Shown here: in pieces, positions 7,013-14,773 of the stretch
How positions within the stretch are numbered: position 1 is the stretch's first letter
Layout: every line of letters begins with the position of its first letter
Assembly: GCA_964648365.1 (NCBI GenBank)
Contig: CAZYLK010000048.1
Coordinates: 1 to 34,244 of the forward strand
Direction of reading: 5' to 3'
Length of the DNA: 34,244 bases
From: SURF-32 sp964648365
GTDB taxonomy: Bacteria; Planctomycetota; Phycisphaerae; UBA1845
Made by a program: the position numbers and the translations under genes
The notes under the pieces: model-generated
What the model saw: the letters and a program-made list of their open reading frames with translations, nothing else
Database searches by the model: none
What the model was told of the DNA's origin: nothing

Positions 7013-7045
7013 TCGGGGCGACTCGCCTGGTATAGAAACGGTCGT
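7013..7045. repeat. 33-bp direct repeat, right-hand copy R3
   Basis: Matches R1/R2 except for one T-to-A change (TATAGAAACGG instead of TATTGAAACGG); similarity stops after GGTCGT. It lies 34 nt downstream of the response-regulator stop. Confidence 0.8.
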
Positions 7046-7078
7046 CGGACGGTTCCTGGCCGAGGCGGCCGCCGAGGT

Positions 7079-8227
7079 TCAAACCGGGGCCGATTCCGCC
7101 AGCGCATAGTAGCCGGTCTTCGTCGGGCCGACGAACTCGATCCGCCCTTCGGCCTTCAGGGCGTCGACTTCCCGCTTGGCCGTGGCGTACGAGCATCGCA
7201 ATTCTTCCGCGAATCCGGGCACCCGGAGGCGGGCCCCGCTCCGGATTAGCGCCAGTATCTGCTCGCGTTTCTCGTTTGCTGGGTCATCCGCCTCCGCATT
7301 TACTCGCTCACGTGACCCAGTATTTGCACGACCATCTGCTCGGGTTACTCGCTCATCTGAACCAGTATTTGCTCGCTCGCGGCTCCCATTTGGTCGTGCA
7401 TTCTTCGGCGGGTCTGATCGAGAATTTCGCAGGTCCCTGACGACGATGCGCGCATTCAGCCGGTAACCGGCCTTCCCTGTCTCGATGACGTCGTCCGGCT
7501 GGACCTTCAAGCCCCGCTCCCGTCCCAGCTGCTCCGCGACGTGCCGCCGGAAGTCCCGAACGCTGCCGGCAACGCTGCCTTGGCCGCCGATCCCGTCAAC
7601 AAGATCCGCGAGGGTGCTACCGGGAAGCGCCTTGTACCGGCGTTCGTCCAACCGTTGCGTGAGCGCCCCGAGTATCGTCCACATCTGGGACGAGCGGCTG
7701 GCGGAGACCACTGTCACGCCACACAGCTCGACCCGATCGTGATAGAACACGAGATCGCCGCCTTGGAACGGCTTCTCGGGCTTCAGGTGCTTGTCGCCCG
7801 CTCCGTCGCGTTTTCGGCGGGTTCGGTCGAGTACGGACTGGATCAGTGACGCCAGGGTGCGGCCCGTGCGCGGGAAGGGCTTGTTGATGAAGTCGACCAC
7901 GCCGTGCTCGCACAGCGGCGCGGCGATCTCCAATCCCTCCTTACCGTAAGCCGTCATGACGATGATCGGAATCCCGTGCATCGTTGGGCTCTGGTACATC
8001 TCCCGCGCGAGGTGTTCTCCGAACTCGATGCACGCCAGCCCGCGGCCAAAACGCACCGGAATCTGGAGGTCCAGCAATACGTAGGTGAATCCGCCGGCGG
8101 CGATCTGTTCCCGCGCTTCTTCCTGGGATTTGACCCACACGTGCTCATGGCCGAGCGAGTCGAGTGTCTCGGTGACCGACTCAGCGATGTCGGGGTCGTC
8201 GTCCACAATCAGCGCGCGATGCTTCAT
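7079..8227 (-). CDS. response regulator with two C-terminal winged-helix-like domains
   Basis: A 382-aa protein. The receiver (1-135) has the acidic pocket D9/D10/D11, phosphoacceptor Asp53 (LLDLQIP), Thr92 (VMTAYG) and Lys116 (NKPF). Residues 155-265 look like an OmpR-type effector (QMWTILGALTQRL, then a TGKAGYRLNAR ending like the family's GYR motif). A repetitive linker (about 268-318) repeats ANTGS and RERAN/GRAN. The last 65 residues form a second winged-helix-like unit (REQILALIRSGARL, SYATAKREVDALKAEGRIEF, GYYAL). ATG 8227 is chosen over an upstream in-frame TTG. It starts 10 nt after the kinase stop, so the kinase is its likely phosphodonor. It probably regulates transcription; the targets are unknown. 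Confidence 0.82.
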   Translation of the reverse strand: MKHRALIVDDDPDIAESVTETLDSLGHEHVWVKSQEEAREQIAAGGFTYVLLDLQIPVRFGRGLACIEFGEHLAREMYQSPTMHGIPIIVMTAYGKEGLEIAAPLCEHGVVDFINKPFPRTGRTLASLIQSVLDRTRRKRDGAGDKHLKPEKPFQGGDLVFYHDRVELCGVTVVSASRSSQMWTILGALTQRLDERRYKALPGSTLADLVDGIGGQGSVAGSVRDFRRHVAEQLGRERGLKVQPDDVIETGKAGYRLNARIVVRDLRNSRSDPPKNARPNGSRERANTGSDERVTRADGRANTGSRERVNAEADDPANEKREQILALIRSGARLRVPGFAEELRCSYATAKREVDALKAEGRIEFVGPTKTGYYALAESAPV

Positions 8228-8237
8228 TCCCGCAACC

Positions 8238-9380
8238 TCATACAATCGGCAGCACCACCGTAACGGCGGTGCCGCCGTTCTCCACGCTGTCGATCAGCAG
8301 CCTGCCCCCGTGCGCCTCGACGAACCGCCGGGCATTGCACAGGCCGAATCCTGTTCCCGCGTGCCGGCGGCTCGTCCGGCCGGGCAGGCACTGCCGCACT
8401 TCGTCCAAGTTGGCCGCCGGAATGCCCAGCCCGTTGTCCTGCACCGCGATGTGAACCATCCTGGATTCCCGCGACACGCGAACCTGAATCTGTCCCTGGG
8501 GTCCTTCTCCGTCGGCGGGCAGGAAGTCGTACGCGTTCTTCAGTACGTTGACGATGGCCGTCACGACGTGAACGCGCGACACCCTGACTGACAGGTCCGG
8601 CGGCACCGAGATGGTCAGCGCTACCTTCCGGGCGCTGATGTTCCGCGCCTTCAGGTTCTCGGAAACGATGCTCCGGGCCTCGGTCAGCAGGTCGGCAACG
8701 GCGATGCTTGCGCGCTCGTCCGAAACCGGCTGAGCGTAGTTGCGCATGTCGTCGAGCAGCCGCTCCAGAAAGGCGAGGCGATCGGCGATCTTGTGCGACT
8801 TGCGGCGCAAGAACGCTGGGTCGAGTTGCTCGGCCTCCTGTCGCTCGATGATCCGGGCGTTGTCCTCTTTCAGGGCCGTCAGGACGCTCCGCATTTCATG
8901 GACTGTCGCGCCGATCAGTGTGTCGTACAACTGCTCCGCCAAGCGACGCGCCTTATCGGCGGCGGCCTTCCCGTGCTGCTCCTCCAACTCCTGGTACAGC
9001 GCCAGGACCAGATCGACCCCGCGCTTGCGCTTCTGCGCCTCGCGCGCCGCTTTCCTGCGCCGCTCGATGCTCCGCTGGGCAGCGCGGCGGACGTAGGCGT
9101 GGCTGTCGGCCAGGAATCGGTCCGCGAGCGTCGCGAGGTCGTTGTCAGGAATCGTCGCCAGCGCGTCGGCCACATCCTTGCGTACCTCCCATTTCGGGTC
9201 ATCGGCCAGGAGCAGCAGGAGCGAACGAAATGGGTCGCCAGCCTGTCCCTCGGACAGCGGACCTACGATCCGGGCGACGATTTGCCGGCGCTCCGGCCAG
9301 GGGATCGCCTCCCGATGCGCTCGGAGCTCGGAGAGCGCCTCGGTGAGGTCAACCGACGCCGGATCGCCGAAAGGTCTCAT
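8238..9380 (-). CDS. cytosolic HEAT-repeat sensor histidine kinase
   Basis: A 380-aa protein without membrane helices. Residues 40-110 form about two HEAT-like repeats (SLLLLLADDPKWEVRKDVAD and RFLADSHAYVRRAAQRSIER). A charged coiled region follows, then the dimerisation helix with phosphoacceptor His161 (ATVHEMRSVLTAL). The ATPase domain has the N box (NVLKNAYDF, Asn282), G1 DNGLGIP (Asp315) and G2 GTGFGLCNARRFVEAHGG, so it looks catalytically intact. The start ATG 9380 overlaps the stop of the ATPase gene (ATGA). HEAT repeats usually mediate protein or nucleic-acid contacts, so it may sense an internal signal or the upstream ATPase itself; that is inference. Confidence 0.85.
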   Translation of the reverse strand: MRPFGDPASVDLTEALSELRAHREAIPWPERRQIVARIVGPLSEGQAGDPFRSLLLLLADDPKWEVRKDVADALATIPDNDLATLADRFLADSHAYVRRAAQRSIERRRKAAREAQKRKRGVDLVLALYQELEEQHGKAAADKARRLAEQLYDTLIGATVHEMRSVLTALKEDNARIIERQEAEQLDPAFLRRKSHKIADRLAFLERLLDDMRNYAQPVSDERASIAVADLLTEARSIVSENLKARNISARKVALTISVPPDLSVRVSRVHVVTAIVNVLKNAYDFLPADGEGPQGQIQVRVSRESRMVHIAVQDNGLGIPAANLDEVRQCLPGRTSRRHAGTGFGLCNARRFVEAHGGRLLIDSVENGGTAVTVVLPIV

Positions 9381-11299
9381 CGGTAGGCGTACCTTTCCTG
9401 GCGACGCTTGAAGGCGTCCTCGCCGCCCTCCAGGAGCGTGACGATCGCGTCCCGGCACTCGTCCACATCGCCCTCGGCCGCTTTGCGGGCGCGGACGCCG
9501 TCGGAATCCAGGACGAACACCCGCTCGGCGTCGCCGAGTACCGGGATGTTGGGGTTGTGCGTAACGAAGATCAATTGCCGTTGCCCCTTCACCTTGCGGA
9601 TGCTCTCGACGACAGACTCGCAGACGAAGCGGTTGTCCAGGTTGTCCTCCGGTTGGTCAACCAGCAGCGGGTTGTCGCTGTCGAGCAGCAGGATGGGCAG
9701 GATAGCCGTACACTTCTGGCCGGTGGACAGGGCAGACGACGCCTTGTAGGTCTCGCCGTCCCGCAGTTCGATCCGCGGGCGATCCGCGAGTTCCACGGTC
9801 TCTAGTGAGAACAGCGATTCGGCGCACTTCAGCGCGTCCACAACCTTGCGGGCTTGGTCATCGTTGATTTCGGCCCGTTGCACGAGCGCATCGCTGTCGC
9901 CTCGCCGGATGAGGGCGACGAGCTCAGCTGGCACGATTCGCTCAACGATCTTCTGCGCGACCATGCCGTGCTTCATCCCATAGCCGCGCAAGGCCTCCTC
10001 CAGCAACGCGCGGTACTGGGCGAGGTGCCCCGATTGCTCGATCGTGACCCGGATCGTCGGCATGAGGGCCGCGTTGATCCGGCGGGCGATCGCGGTCCGC
10101 GCCGTGTAGCGCTGATCCCGCAGTTCCGACAACCTCTGGAGCAACTGCGTGCGCTCGCGCTGCAGGGTTGTTTGCTTCTCGATGATCGCGTCGCGCTCAC
10201 GTTGCTTGGCCAGTAGGTCGTTCTTCATCCGCTCTAGATTGGTCCGCTCTGCGGCCTGTCCTCGGAGCGCGCCGTCCTTGGCGATTAACTCCTGGTACGC
10301 TGCCTCCTGCTGGGCGTGCGCGCCGTGCAGCGCCGTCCCCCCGTCGCCAAGCGCCGACTGAATCTGCGCCAGACGCGCCCGGGCCTGGCGCAGCAGCTCG
10401 TCGATCTCGGCCCCACCGTCGAGCAGCATCTGACGGGCATTCGCGAGCCGCTGGCCATTGGGACCAGCCAGCACATCGCGGCTCATCCACTGTGAAGTAC
10501 GGTTGGCCACCTGGCCCCGCAATGCCGCGACCTGCTGGTCGTACTCCTGCAGGAAGCGCCAGAGCCCGTCGAGCGCCTGACTCTCGCGCTGGCGCAGCGA
10601 CTTCGCCTCCTGGGCCTTCGTAACCGCCTCGGCGTTGCGACCGGTGATCGGACCGAGCGCCTTGAGCTTCTCCTCGATGCCCGGCAGGCCTGCGATCTCG
10701 TCGTTCAGGGCCGTGATCTGGTGCTGAAGGGGCATCAGCGAGGTCGCGTTCGTCGCCAGCCGTGAGTTGAGCGTGCGCATCTCCACCGAAATCTGCGTGA
10801 TCTGCGCGGCCTCGAAGTTGTCGATCAGCGAGAGCTGCGAAAGAGCCTGGTTGGCGATGCGTTCGACCTCGTTCTGGCTGTAGATGTCGGCCCGGAAGAT
10901 GCCGCCCGAGCGCAACGATATCTCGGTGGGGGCTCCGTCCGCCGTAACCACGACGGGGTCGTCATGCCAAGCCCGCATGACCTTGTAGGTCAAGGCTTCG
11001 CGAGTCTCGATGATCAGTTCCACCGTACCGTCGCCAAGGTTCGTTCGCACGAGGGCCTCGTTGCGCTGACGCTCGGCGTCGTCACCGGGTCGCGGGGCGT
11101 CGAGCGCGTACCGGACCAGCTCCAGGACGGTTGTCTTGCCCGTCCCCCGCGCGCCGATCAGGCAGTTGAGGCCATCCGAAAGGTCGAGCGCCACGCCGTC
11201 CATGAACCCGCCTGTGATCCGAACGGACCTGAGCCGATGTCCGCTGGTGCCCGTCGGCGGCACTTTCGCCCTGCCGGGCGCTGTCATAGCCTGCGTCAT
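9377..11299 (-). CDS. SMC/RecN-like ABC ATPase with coiled coil
   Basis: A 640-aa protein. The Walker A motif is GARGTGKTT at residues 49-57 (after SDGLNCLI, a RecF/SMC-type opening), and long Gln/Arg/Ala-rich coiled coils occupy about 140-450. The C-terminal half contains ABC signature LSTGQKC (524), Walker B LLVDQPEDNLD (545-555) and the H-loop THNPN (His581). Such ATPases act in DNA repair, or as the ATPase of defence systems and TrlF-like proteins; no nuclease domain is fused. ATG 11299 is preferred because GGGAG lies 7 nt upstream and an upstream extension has no protein character. It is the first gene of a three-gene operon with the kinase and regulator, transcribed from a strong promoter about 180 nt upstream. 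Confidence 0.82.
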   Translation of the reverse strand: MTQAMTAPGRAKVPPTGTSGHRLRSVRITGGFMDGVALDLSDGLNCLIGARGTGKTTVLELVRYALDAPRPGDDAERQRNEALVRTNLGDGTVELIIETREALTYKVMRAWHDDPVVVTADGAPTEISLRSGGIFRADIYSQNEVERIANQALSQLSLIDNFEAAQITQISVEMRTLNSRLATNATSLMPLQHQITALNDEIAGLPGIEEKLKALGPITGRNAEAVTKAQEAKSLRQRESQALDGLWRFLQEYDQQVAALRGQVANRTSQWMSRDVLAGPNGQRLANARQMLLDGGAEIDELLRQARARLAQIQSALGDGGTALHGAHAQQEAAYQELIAKDGALRGQAAERTNLERMKNDLLAKQRERDAIIEKQTTLQRERTQLLQRLSELRDQRYTARTAIARRINAALMPTIRVTIEQSGHLAQYRALLEEALRGYGMKHGMVAQKIVERIVPAELVALIRRGDSDALVQRAEINDDQARKVVDALKCAESLFSLETVELADRPRIELRDGETYKASSALSTGQKCTAILPILLLDSDNPLLVDQPEDNLDNRFVCESVVESIRKVKGQRQLIFVTHNPNIPVLGDAERVFVLDSDGVRARKAAEGDVDECRDAIVTLLEGGEDAFKRRQERYAYR

Positions 11300-11485
11300 C
11301 TCCAGTCTCCCTGATGAGTCGCGCAGAAATTCCCCGCCTCGGCTCGGCCGCCTGTTCGGTCGCCCGGAATCGTCTGCGCACACGCCGTAAAGCGCCGGGC
11401 GACCCCGTCCTTGGGGAGCAATTCCGTGGCCGCGCCGGGCAGCCTTGGCTGGCATCGGCCGATGACCGCGGCCGATCAAGGTGTT
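11300..11485 (-). other. long 5' leader of the ATPase operon
   Basis: About 180 nt between the predicted transcription start (around 11479) and the chosen ATG. The reading frame stays open but encodes an Arg/Gly-rich, non-protein-like string. It could hold regulatory structure; no riboswitch class is recognised. Confidence 0.35.
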
Positions 11486-11514
11486 AGCATAATGTACGGA
11501 TCAAGCGCTGTCAA
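11486..11514 (-). promoter_or_regulatory. sigma70-type promoter of the ATPase-kinase-regulator operon
   Basis: TTGACA (11509-11514), 17-nt spacer, TATGCT (11486-11491). Near-consensus in an otherwise GC-rich stretch, pointing at the ATPase gene. No obvious operator palindrome overlaps it. The following 200 bp (11515-11711), up to the next plus-strand promoter, show no gene. Confidence 0.75.
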
Positions 11515-11711
11515 TGATGGCATGCAAACAAAATGCGAATGTCGGGGGCGTTTTCGACGCGTCGCCGCGGGTTCACGCAGCGGTCGTTGGCGCGGGGCCA
11601 TTGCTTCAGGTACGCCCGACGGGCGCAGCCGGCGGTGACCGCGCTGCACGTTCCGCAGCGAGATGGGGACTGACCTCGGATGGCGCGCTCAGGTGCGAAC
11701 AGGTGCGAGGC

Positions 11712-11740
11712 TTGACGTCGGCTGGGAAGGGCTTGATAAT
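11712..11740 (+). promoter_or_regulatory. promoter of the first RND-associated locus
   Basis: TTGACG (11712-11717), 17-nt spacer, GATAAT (11735-11740). Predicted start near 11747, only a few nucleotides before the ATG at 11751, which has no Shine-Dalgarno sequence. Confidence 0.65.
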
Positions 11741-11750
11741 CGAAGACTCG

Positions 11751-12158
11751 ATGAAGGCCGGTCTGCAAAAATTGCTCTGTTGGGTAGCCCTCGGTTGCTA
11801 CTGCCTCGCCGGGCCGCTGGAGTGGGACGAGCCCGCGCCGCTGTCGTGTAACCATGCTGCGGGTACCGTGGCCGCTGGTCCTGTCGACGCGTCTCTCCAC
11901 GACCATTCCACCGTCGCGGCCACGGTGCCGAGCGACCACGACGCACCGATCCCGCCGTCCTCGAAGGATCCCACGATTGACACCGGATCGACGTTGCGCG
12001 AGGCCAAGGCCGCCATTCCATTTTCTGCGCCTATCCTGCTCTCCGGCGAGAGTCTCCTTCTCGAACACGTATCGACCACGCCTTGCTGCCCAGCGCCGTG
12101 TGACAAGCCGCTCTCGCTAGCGGGCTGCAGTCTGCGCACTGTGATCCTCCAAGTCTAA
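11751..12158 (+). CDS. small secreted Cys/His/Pro-rich protein of metal-efflux locus
   Basis: A 135-aa protein with an N-terminal hydrophobic export signal (LQKLLCWVALGCYCLAGPLE). It has a low-complexity His/Asp/Pro-rich centre (SLHDHSTVAATVPSDHDAP) and a Cys-containing tail (CCPAPCDKPLSLAGC). No named family is recognised. It precedes a CusC/CzcC-like gene just as the 114-aa secreted protein does at 17294, and both end in a similar Leu-rich tail, so the two may be distant paralogues that bind metal outside the inner membrane. The start is fixed by the promoter geometry, which suggests a nearly leaderless mRNA. Confidence 0.6.
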   Translation: MKAGLQKLLCWVALGCYCLAGPLEWDEPAPLSCNHAAGTVAAGPVDASLHDHSTVAATVPSDHDAPIPPSSKDPTIDTGSTLREAKAAIPFSAPILLSGESLLLEHVSTTPCCPAPCDKPLSLAGCSLRTVILQV

Positions 12159-12194
12159 CACAAACCAAGCCCTGTTTGTTCGCGCTGGAACGCG

Positions 12195-12217
12195 ACCGCG
12201 CTGTCACCGTGCGCGGT
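12195..12217 (+). other. GC hairpin between secreted-protein gene and RND outer-membrane gene
   Basis: Perfect 7-bp stem ACCGCGC / GCGCGGT with a 9-nt loop, in the 85-nt gap upstream of the GTG at 12244. No T tract follows, so it is not a classical terminator. An analogous hairpin exists at 17664-17685 in the paralogous locus. Confidence 0.45.
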
Positions 12218-12243
12218 TCCTGTGGCCTGCGGGGAGTTGTCTT

Positions 12244-13515
12244 GTGCGATCTCTTCACCGATTCATCACGAGTGCCCTCATCATGTCCGTGTTGGCTGGT
12301 TGTGCCACGGTCAACCCGGAGCCCGACTACCAGCGCGCCAGACAGCATGTCGCCGCGGCGACGGGCAGCGGCGGCGTATACGAGCCCGGTGACGAGGAGG
12401 TCATCACGCAGAAGGTGAACGATCTTCTGGCCGACGGCCTGGCTGCCGACGAAGCGGTCGAGATAGCGTTGCTCAACAATCCAGGCCTGCAAAGGCTCTT
12501 TCAAGACATCGGCGTCGCCCGGACCGAGGTCGTGCAATCCGGACTGCTCTCCAATCCATCGTTGGGTCTGTCGTTTCGTTTTCCAGCCGGCGGCGGCCGG
12601 AGCAACATCGAAGCATCGATTGCCCAAGAACTCGTCGATCTCTGGCAGATACCGGCGAGAAAACGCGCGGCGCAGCGAGAGCTGGACACAACGGTTTTGG
12701 AGGTAGCACACAGCGCGGCGCAGTTGGCGGCTGACGCTCGAAGCGCCTACTACGACGTTGCTGCCGCGGACCGAAATCTGGAGATCGCCGTCGAAAACGT
12801 CGCGATCGTGCAGAAGTTGCTTGATGCTGCGCTCGCCCGTAAGCAGGCCGGCGTCGTTGGCGAGCTCGACGTGAATTTGGCGCGGGGCGTCGTGATGTCC
12901 GCTGAATTGGACGTCCGCTCCGCCCGGCTCGACACGCGTGTACAACGGCGTCGCCTGGCCTCGCTCCTCGGTCTCACGCGCCATGCCGAAGACCTTGTCC
13001 TACGGGACGGCCTCGTAACGCCCGCTTGCGCCGATCTCGACGGCGATCGGATCGTCCGATTGTCGCTCGATAATCGCCTGGACGTTCGCGCCGCAGCAAA
13101 CGCAGTCGCCGCAGCGGCCGAGAAGGTCGAACTGGAGTATCGGAAAGTTTTCCCGAGCGTCGAGCTTGGCCTCGGATTAGAGCGCAGCGATCGGCGGGCA
13201 CTCCCCGGACGCAAGCTGTTGGCGGATACGGCGCGTGCGTCCATTGCGAACGGAACGCTGACAGCGCCCGACATTGAGTCGCGCGCTCAGCGCCAGGCCG
13301 AACGACGGGCTGAGATCGATGTAATCCTTGGTCCAAGTCTGGACCTGACGCTCCCCATCTTCGACCAGAACCAAGCACAAATCGCGAGGGCAAAGTTCGA
13401 ATACGAGCAAGCCGTAAAAGGGCTCGATTCCCTTGAACGGCAGTTGATACAGGATACGCGCGACGCCGTTGAGCGGGCCACGACGGCATCGGAGACTGCG
13501 AGGGACTACGAAACG
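12244..13515 (+). pseudogene. truncated CusC/CzcC-like outer-membrane efflux lipoprotein
   Basis: About 424 residues align clearly with the intact paralogue at 17749: lipobox LAGC near residue 20, CATVNPEPDYQRA, VEIALLNNPGLQRLFQDIGV, VVQSGLLSNPSLGL, LWQIPARKRAAQ, LDVNLARGVV and GPSLDLTLPIFDQNQAQIA. Similarity ends at about 13515 (ETARDYETK); the frame then runs on to 13980 as meaningless sequence. The second half of the last helical repeat, with the GKASILSVLDAER region present in the paralogue, is missing, and no RND pump or adaptor follows. The GTG start has a GGGAG site 7 nt upstream. The loss of about 100 residues would leave the channel unable to fold, so I call it broken. Confidence 0.75.
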
Positions 13516-13723
13516 AAGCCGCCAGATACGCCGCTTTCCCCTCCTCGCCGCGAGTGTTCTTGCCGGCTCGCTCTGGCACGTACGAATCCTCGATCAGCGG
13601 CTCATGCTCCCCCTGACGATTGGCGCCGGCTGCGCACTCGCGGCAACAGTGGTCATCATGACGGTCATAGCACAACGGCCGACATGCAACACATCCGTCA
13701 ATTCAGGCCGCTCGCCAGAGTGA
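13516..13723 (+). pseudogene. possible membrane-protein C-terminal fragment
   Basis: Directly after the truncation point, the frame ending at TGA 13721-13723 encodes two hydrophobic helices: FPLLAASVLAGSLWHVRI and LMLPLTIGAGCALAATVVIM, then a short polar tail. This looks like the 3' end of an integral membrane protein joined to the broken efflux gene, which suggests a deletion joint. The source family is not recognised, and chance cannot be excluded. Confidence 0.35.
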
Positions 13724-13767
13724 AAACGCGGACGGAGCAAGCCGATACGGCGATCAGGTCGGAATGC

Positions 13768-14664
13768 TTAGAAGCGGGTGAGCTCCTCTTTGATCATACC
13801 GCGTTCGAGTGGGCCGCGCAGGCGTTGGGGCGCCGACAGCACCGACCGATTGGCTTCAAAAAAGCGGGCGACCGTGTTCCAATTGGCCAGAAGAACGGTT
13901 TGCGGTCCTGTCGATGCCGAGCCATCTACTCCGATTCTGATGGCCAGCATCCCGTTTTCCGCGTAGGCGTGAGCATCTGACTCCTTGTCTCCAATGCCGA
14001 TCAAGAGGCTTGGAAGATGTCGCCGGAAGCAGGTCAGGGTTTCCCGCTTGTAACGTTCAGCCTTAAGCGATGCTCGCCAGCCTGGCGCCGTCACCACCGG
14101 GCCGATGGGAAAGTCATGCGCATCCATCCACGCTCGTGTCTTGTTCAGCAAGAACCGAGGCCGAGCCGTCAGATAGAGGATGTTATAGTCCCGGCTAAGC
14201 TCTGTCAACACATCCTGCGAACCACCGATCGGTTCCGAATCGTCGTCCGTTGCCTCAAAGTACAGGTCATCGCGGTCCGTGTTGCAAATCGTGTCGTCGA
14301 TGTCCACTGCGATCGCCGTACGGGCCGTACGCCACTCAAACAGCCGGCCCTGAGCCTTCAACTCTCGTCCATGCCAAACAGCAGTCGCGGCTGAAAACTC
14401 TGGGGTTGCTTCGCCGAGATCGCAATGCATCAGGGCGCGCCCGTTGTCATCCGTCCTTGCCGTTCCAAGGCACTTCCCACCGACATAGAAGCGGATCTCC
14501 GCGTTCTCCACGCCGTCGCGTACGCCGAGTATTGGCTCCTGCTCCAGGTAAGCTGCCAACACTGCGCTGCCTCGCGGTCCGATCACTCCGTCCTCAACTG
14601 TCAGAAACGGGGTCGCACACCCAGTCAGCACAAGCACACTGATCAATGGAACGAATCGCGGCAT
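13768..14664 (-). CDS. HAD-fold lipoprotein, LNS2/APP1-like phosphatase
   Basis: A 298-aa protein with signal MPRFVPLISVLVLTGC (lipobox LTGC, Cys16). Residues 30-112 look beta-rich. A HAD catalytic domain follows: motif I AVDIDDTICNTD (Asp121, Asp123), motif II YLTARPR (Thr166) and motif III IGDKESDAHAY. The combination of a beta domain and a DxDxT HAD domain resembles bacterial relatives of lipin/LNS2 and APP1-type phosphatidate phosphatases, so an envelope phosphatase on a lipid or other phosphoester is likely. ATG 14664 puts the signal at the N-terminus; the in-frame extension to 14781 is shadow. It lies alone, convergent to the broken efflux gene and downstream of the ATPase gene on the same strand. 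Confidence 0.75.
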   Translation of the reverse strand: MPRFVPLISVLVLTGCATPFLTVEDGVIGPRGSAVLAAYLEQEPILGVRDGVENAEIRFYVGGKCLGTARTDDNGRALMHCDLGEATPEFSAATAVWHGRELKAQGRLFEWRTARTAIAVDIDDTICNTDRDDLYFEATDDDSEPIGGSQDVLTELSRDYNILYLTARPRFLLNKTRAWMDAHDFPIGPVVTAPGWRASLKAERYKRETLTCFRRHLPSLLIGIGDKESDAHAYAENGMLAIRIGVDGSASTGPQTVLLANWNTVARFFEANRSVLSAPQRLRGPLERGMIKEELTRF

Positions 14665-14773
14665 CGAGTTGCACCCACTCCTGTCTGACGAATCGCCAAT
14701 ACGTATGCTACTCAAAGTGGCAGACGTTGACGCCCGCCGGTGACGAGGATTGCAGTCTCTATCCCGTGCGGCA

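Noticed and set aside
4709..7045. CRISPR array
   Set aside because: Only three repeats spaced 1152 bp apart with a gene between them; no spacers of 30-40 bp and no cas genes.
4709..7045. composite transposon or insertion sequence around the duplicated gene
   Set aside because: No transposase, no terminal inverted repeats and no target duplication; recombination between short direct repeats explains the structure.
13516..13980. continuation of the first CusC/CzcC-like protein to 578 residues
   Set aside because: Residues after about 424 have no similarity to the intact paralogue and read as an antisense shadow of the HAD gene.
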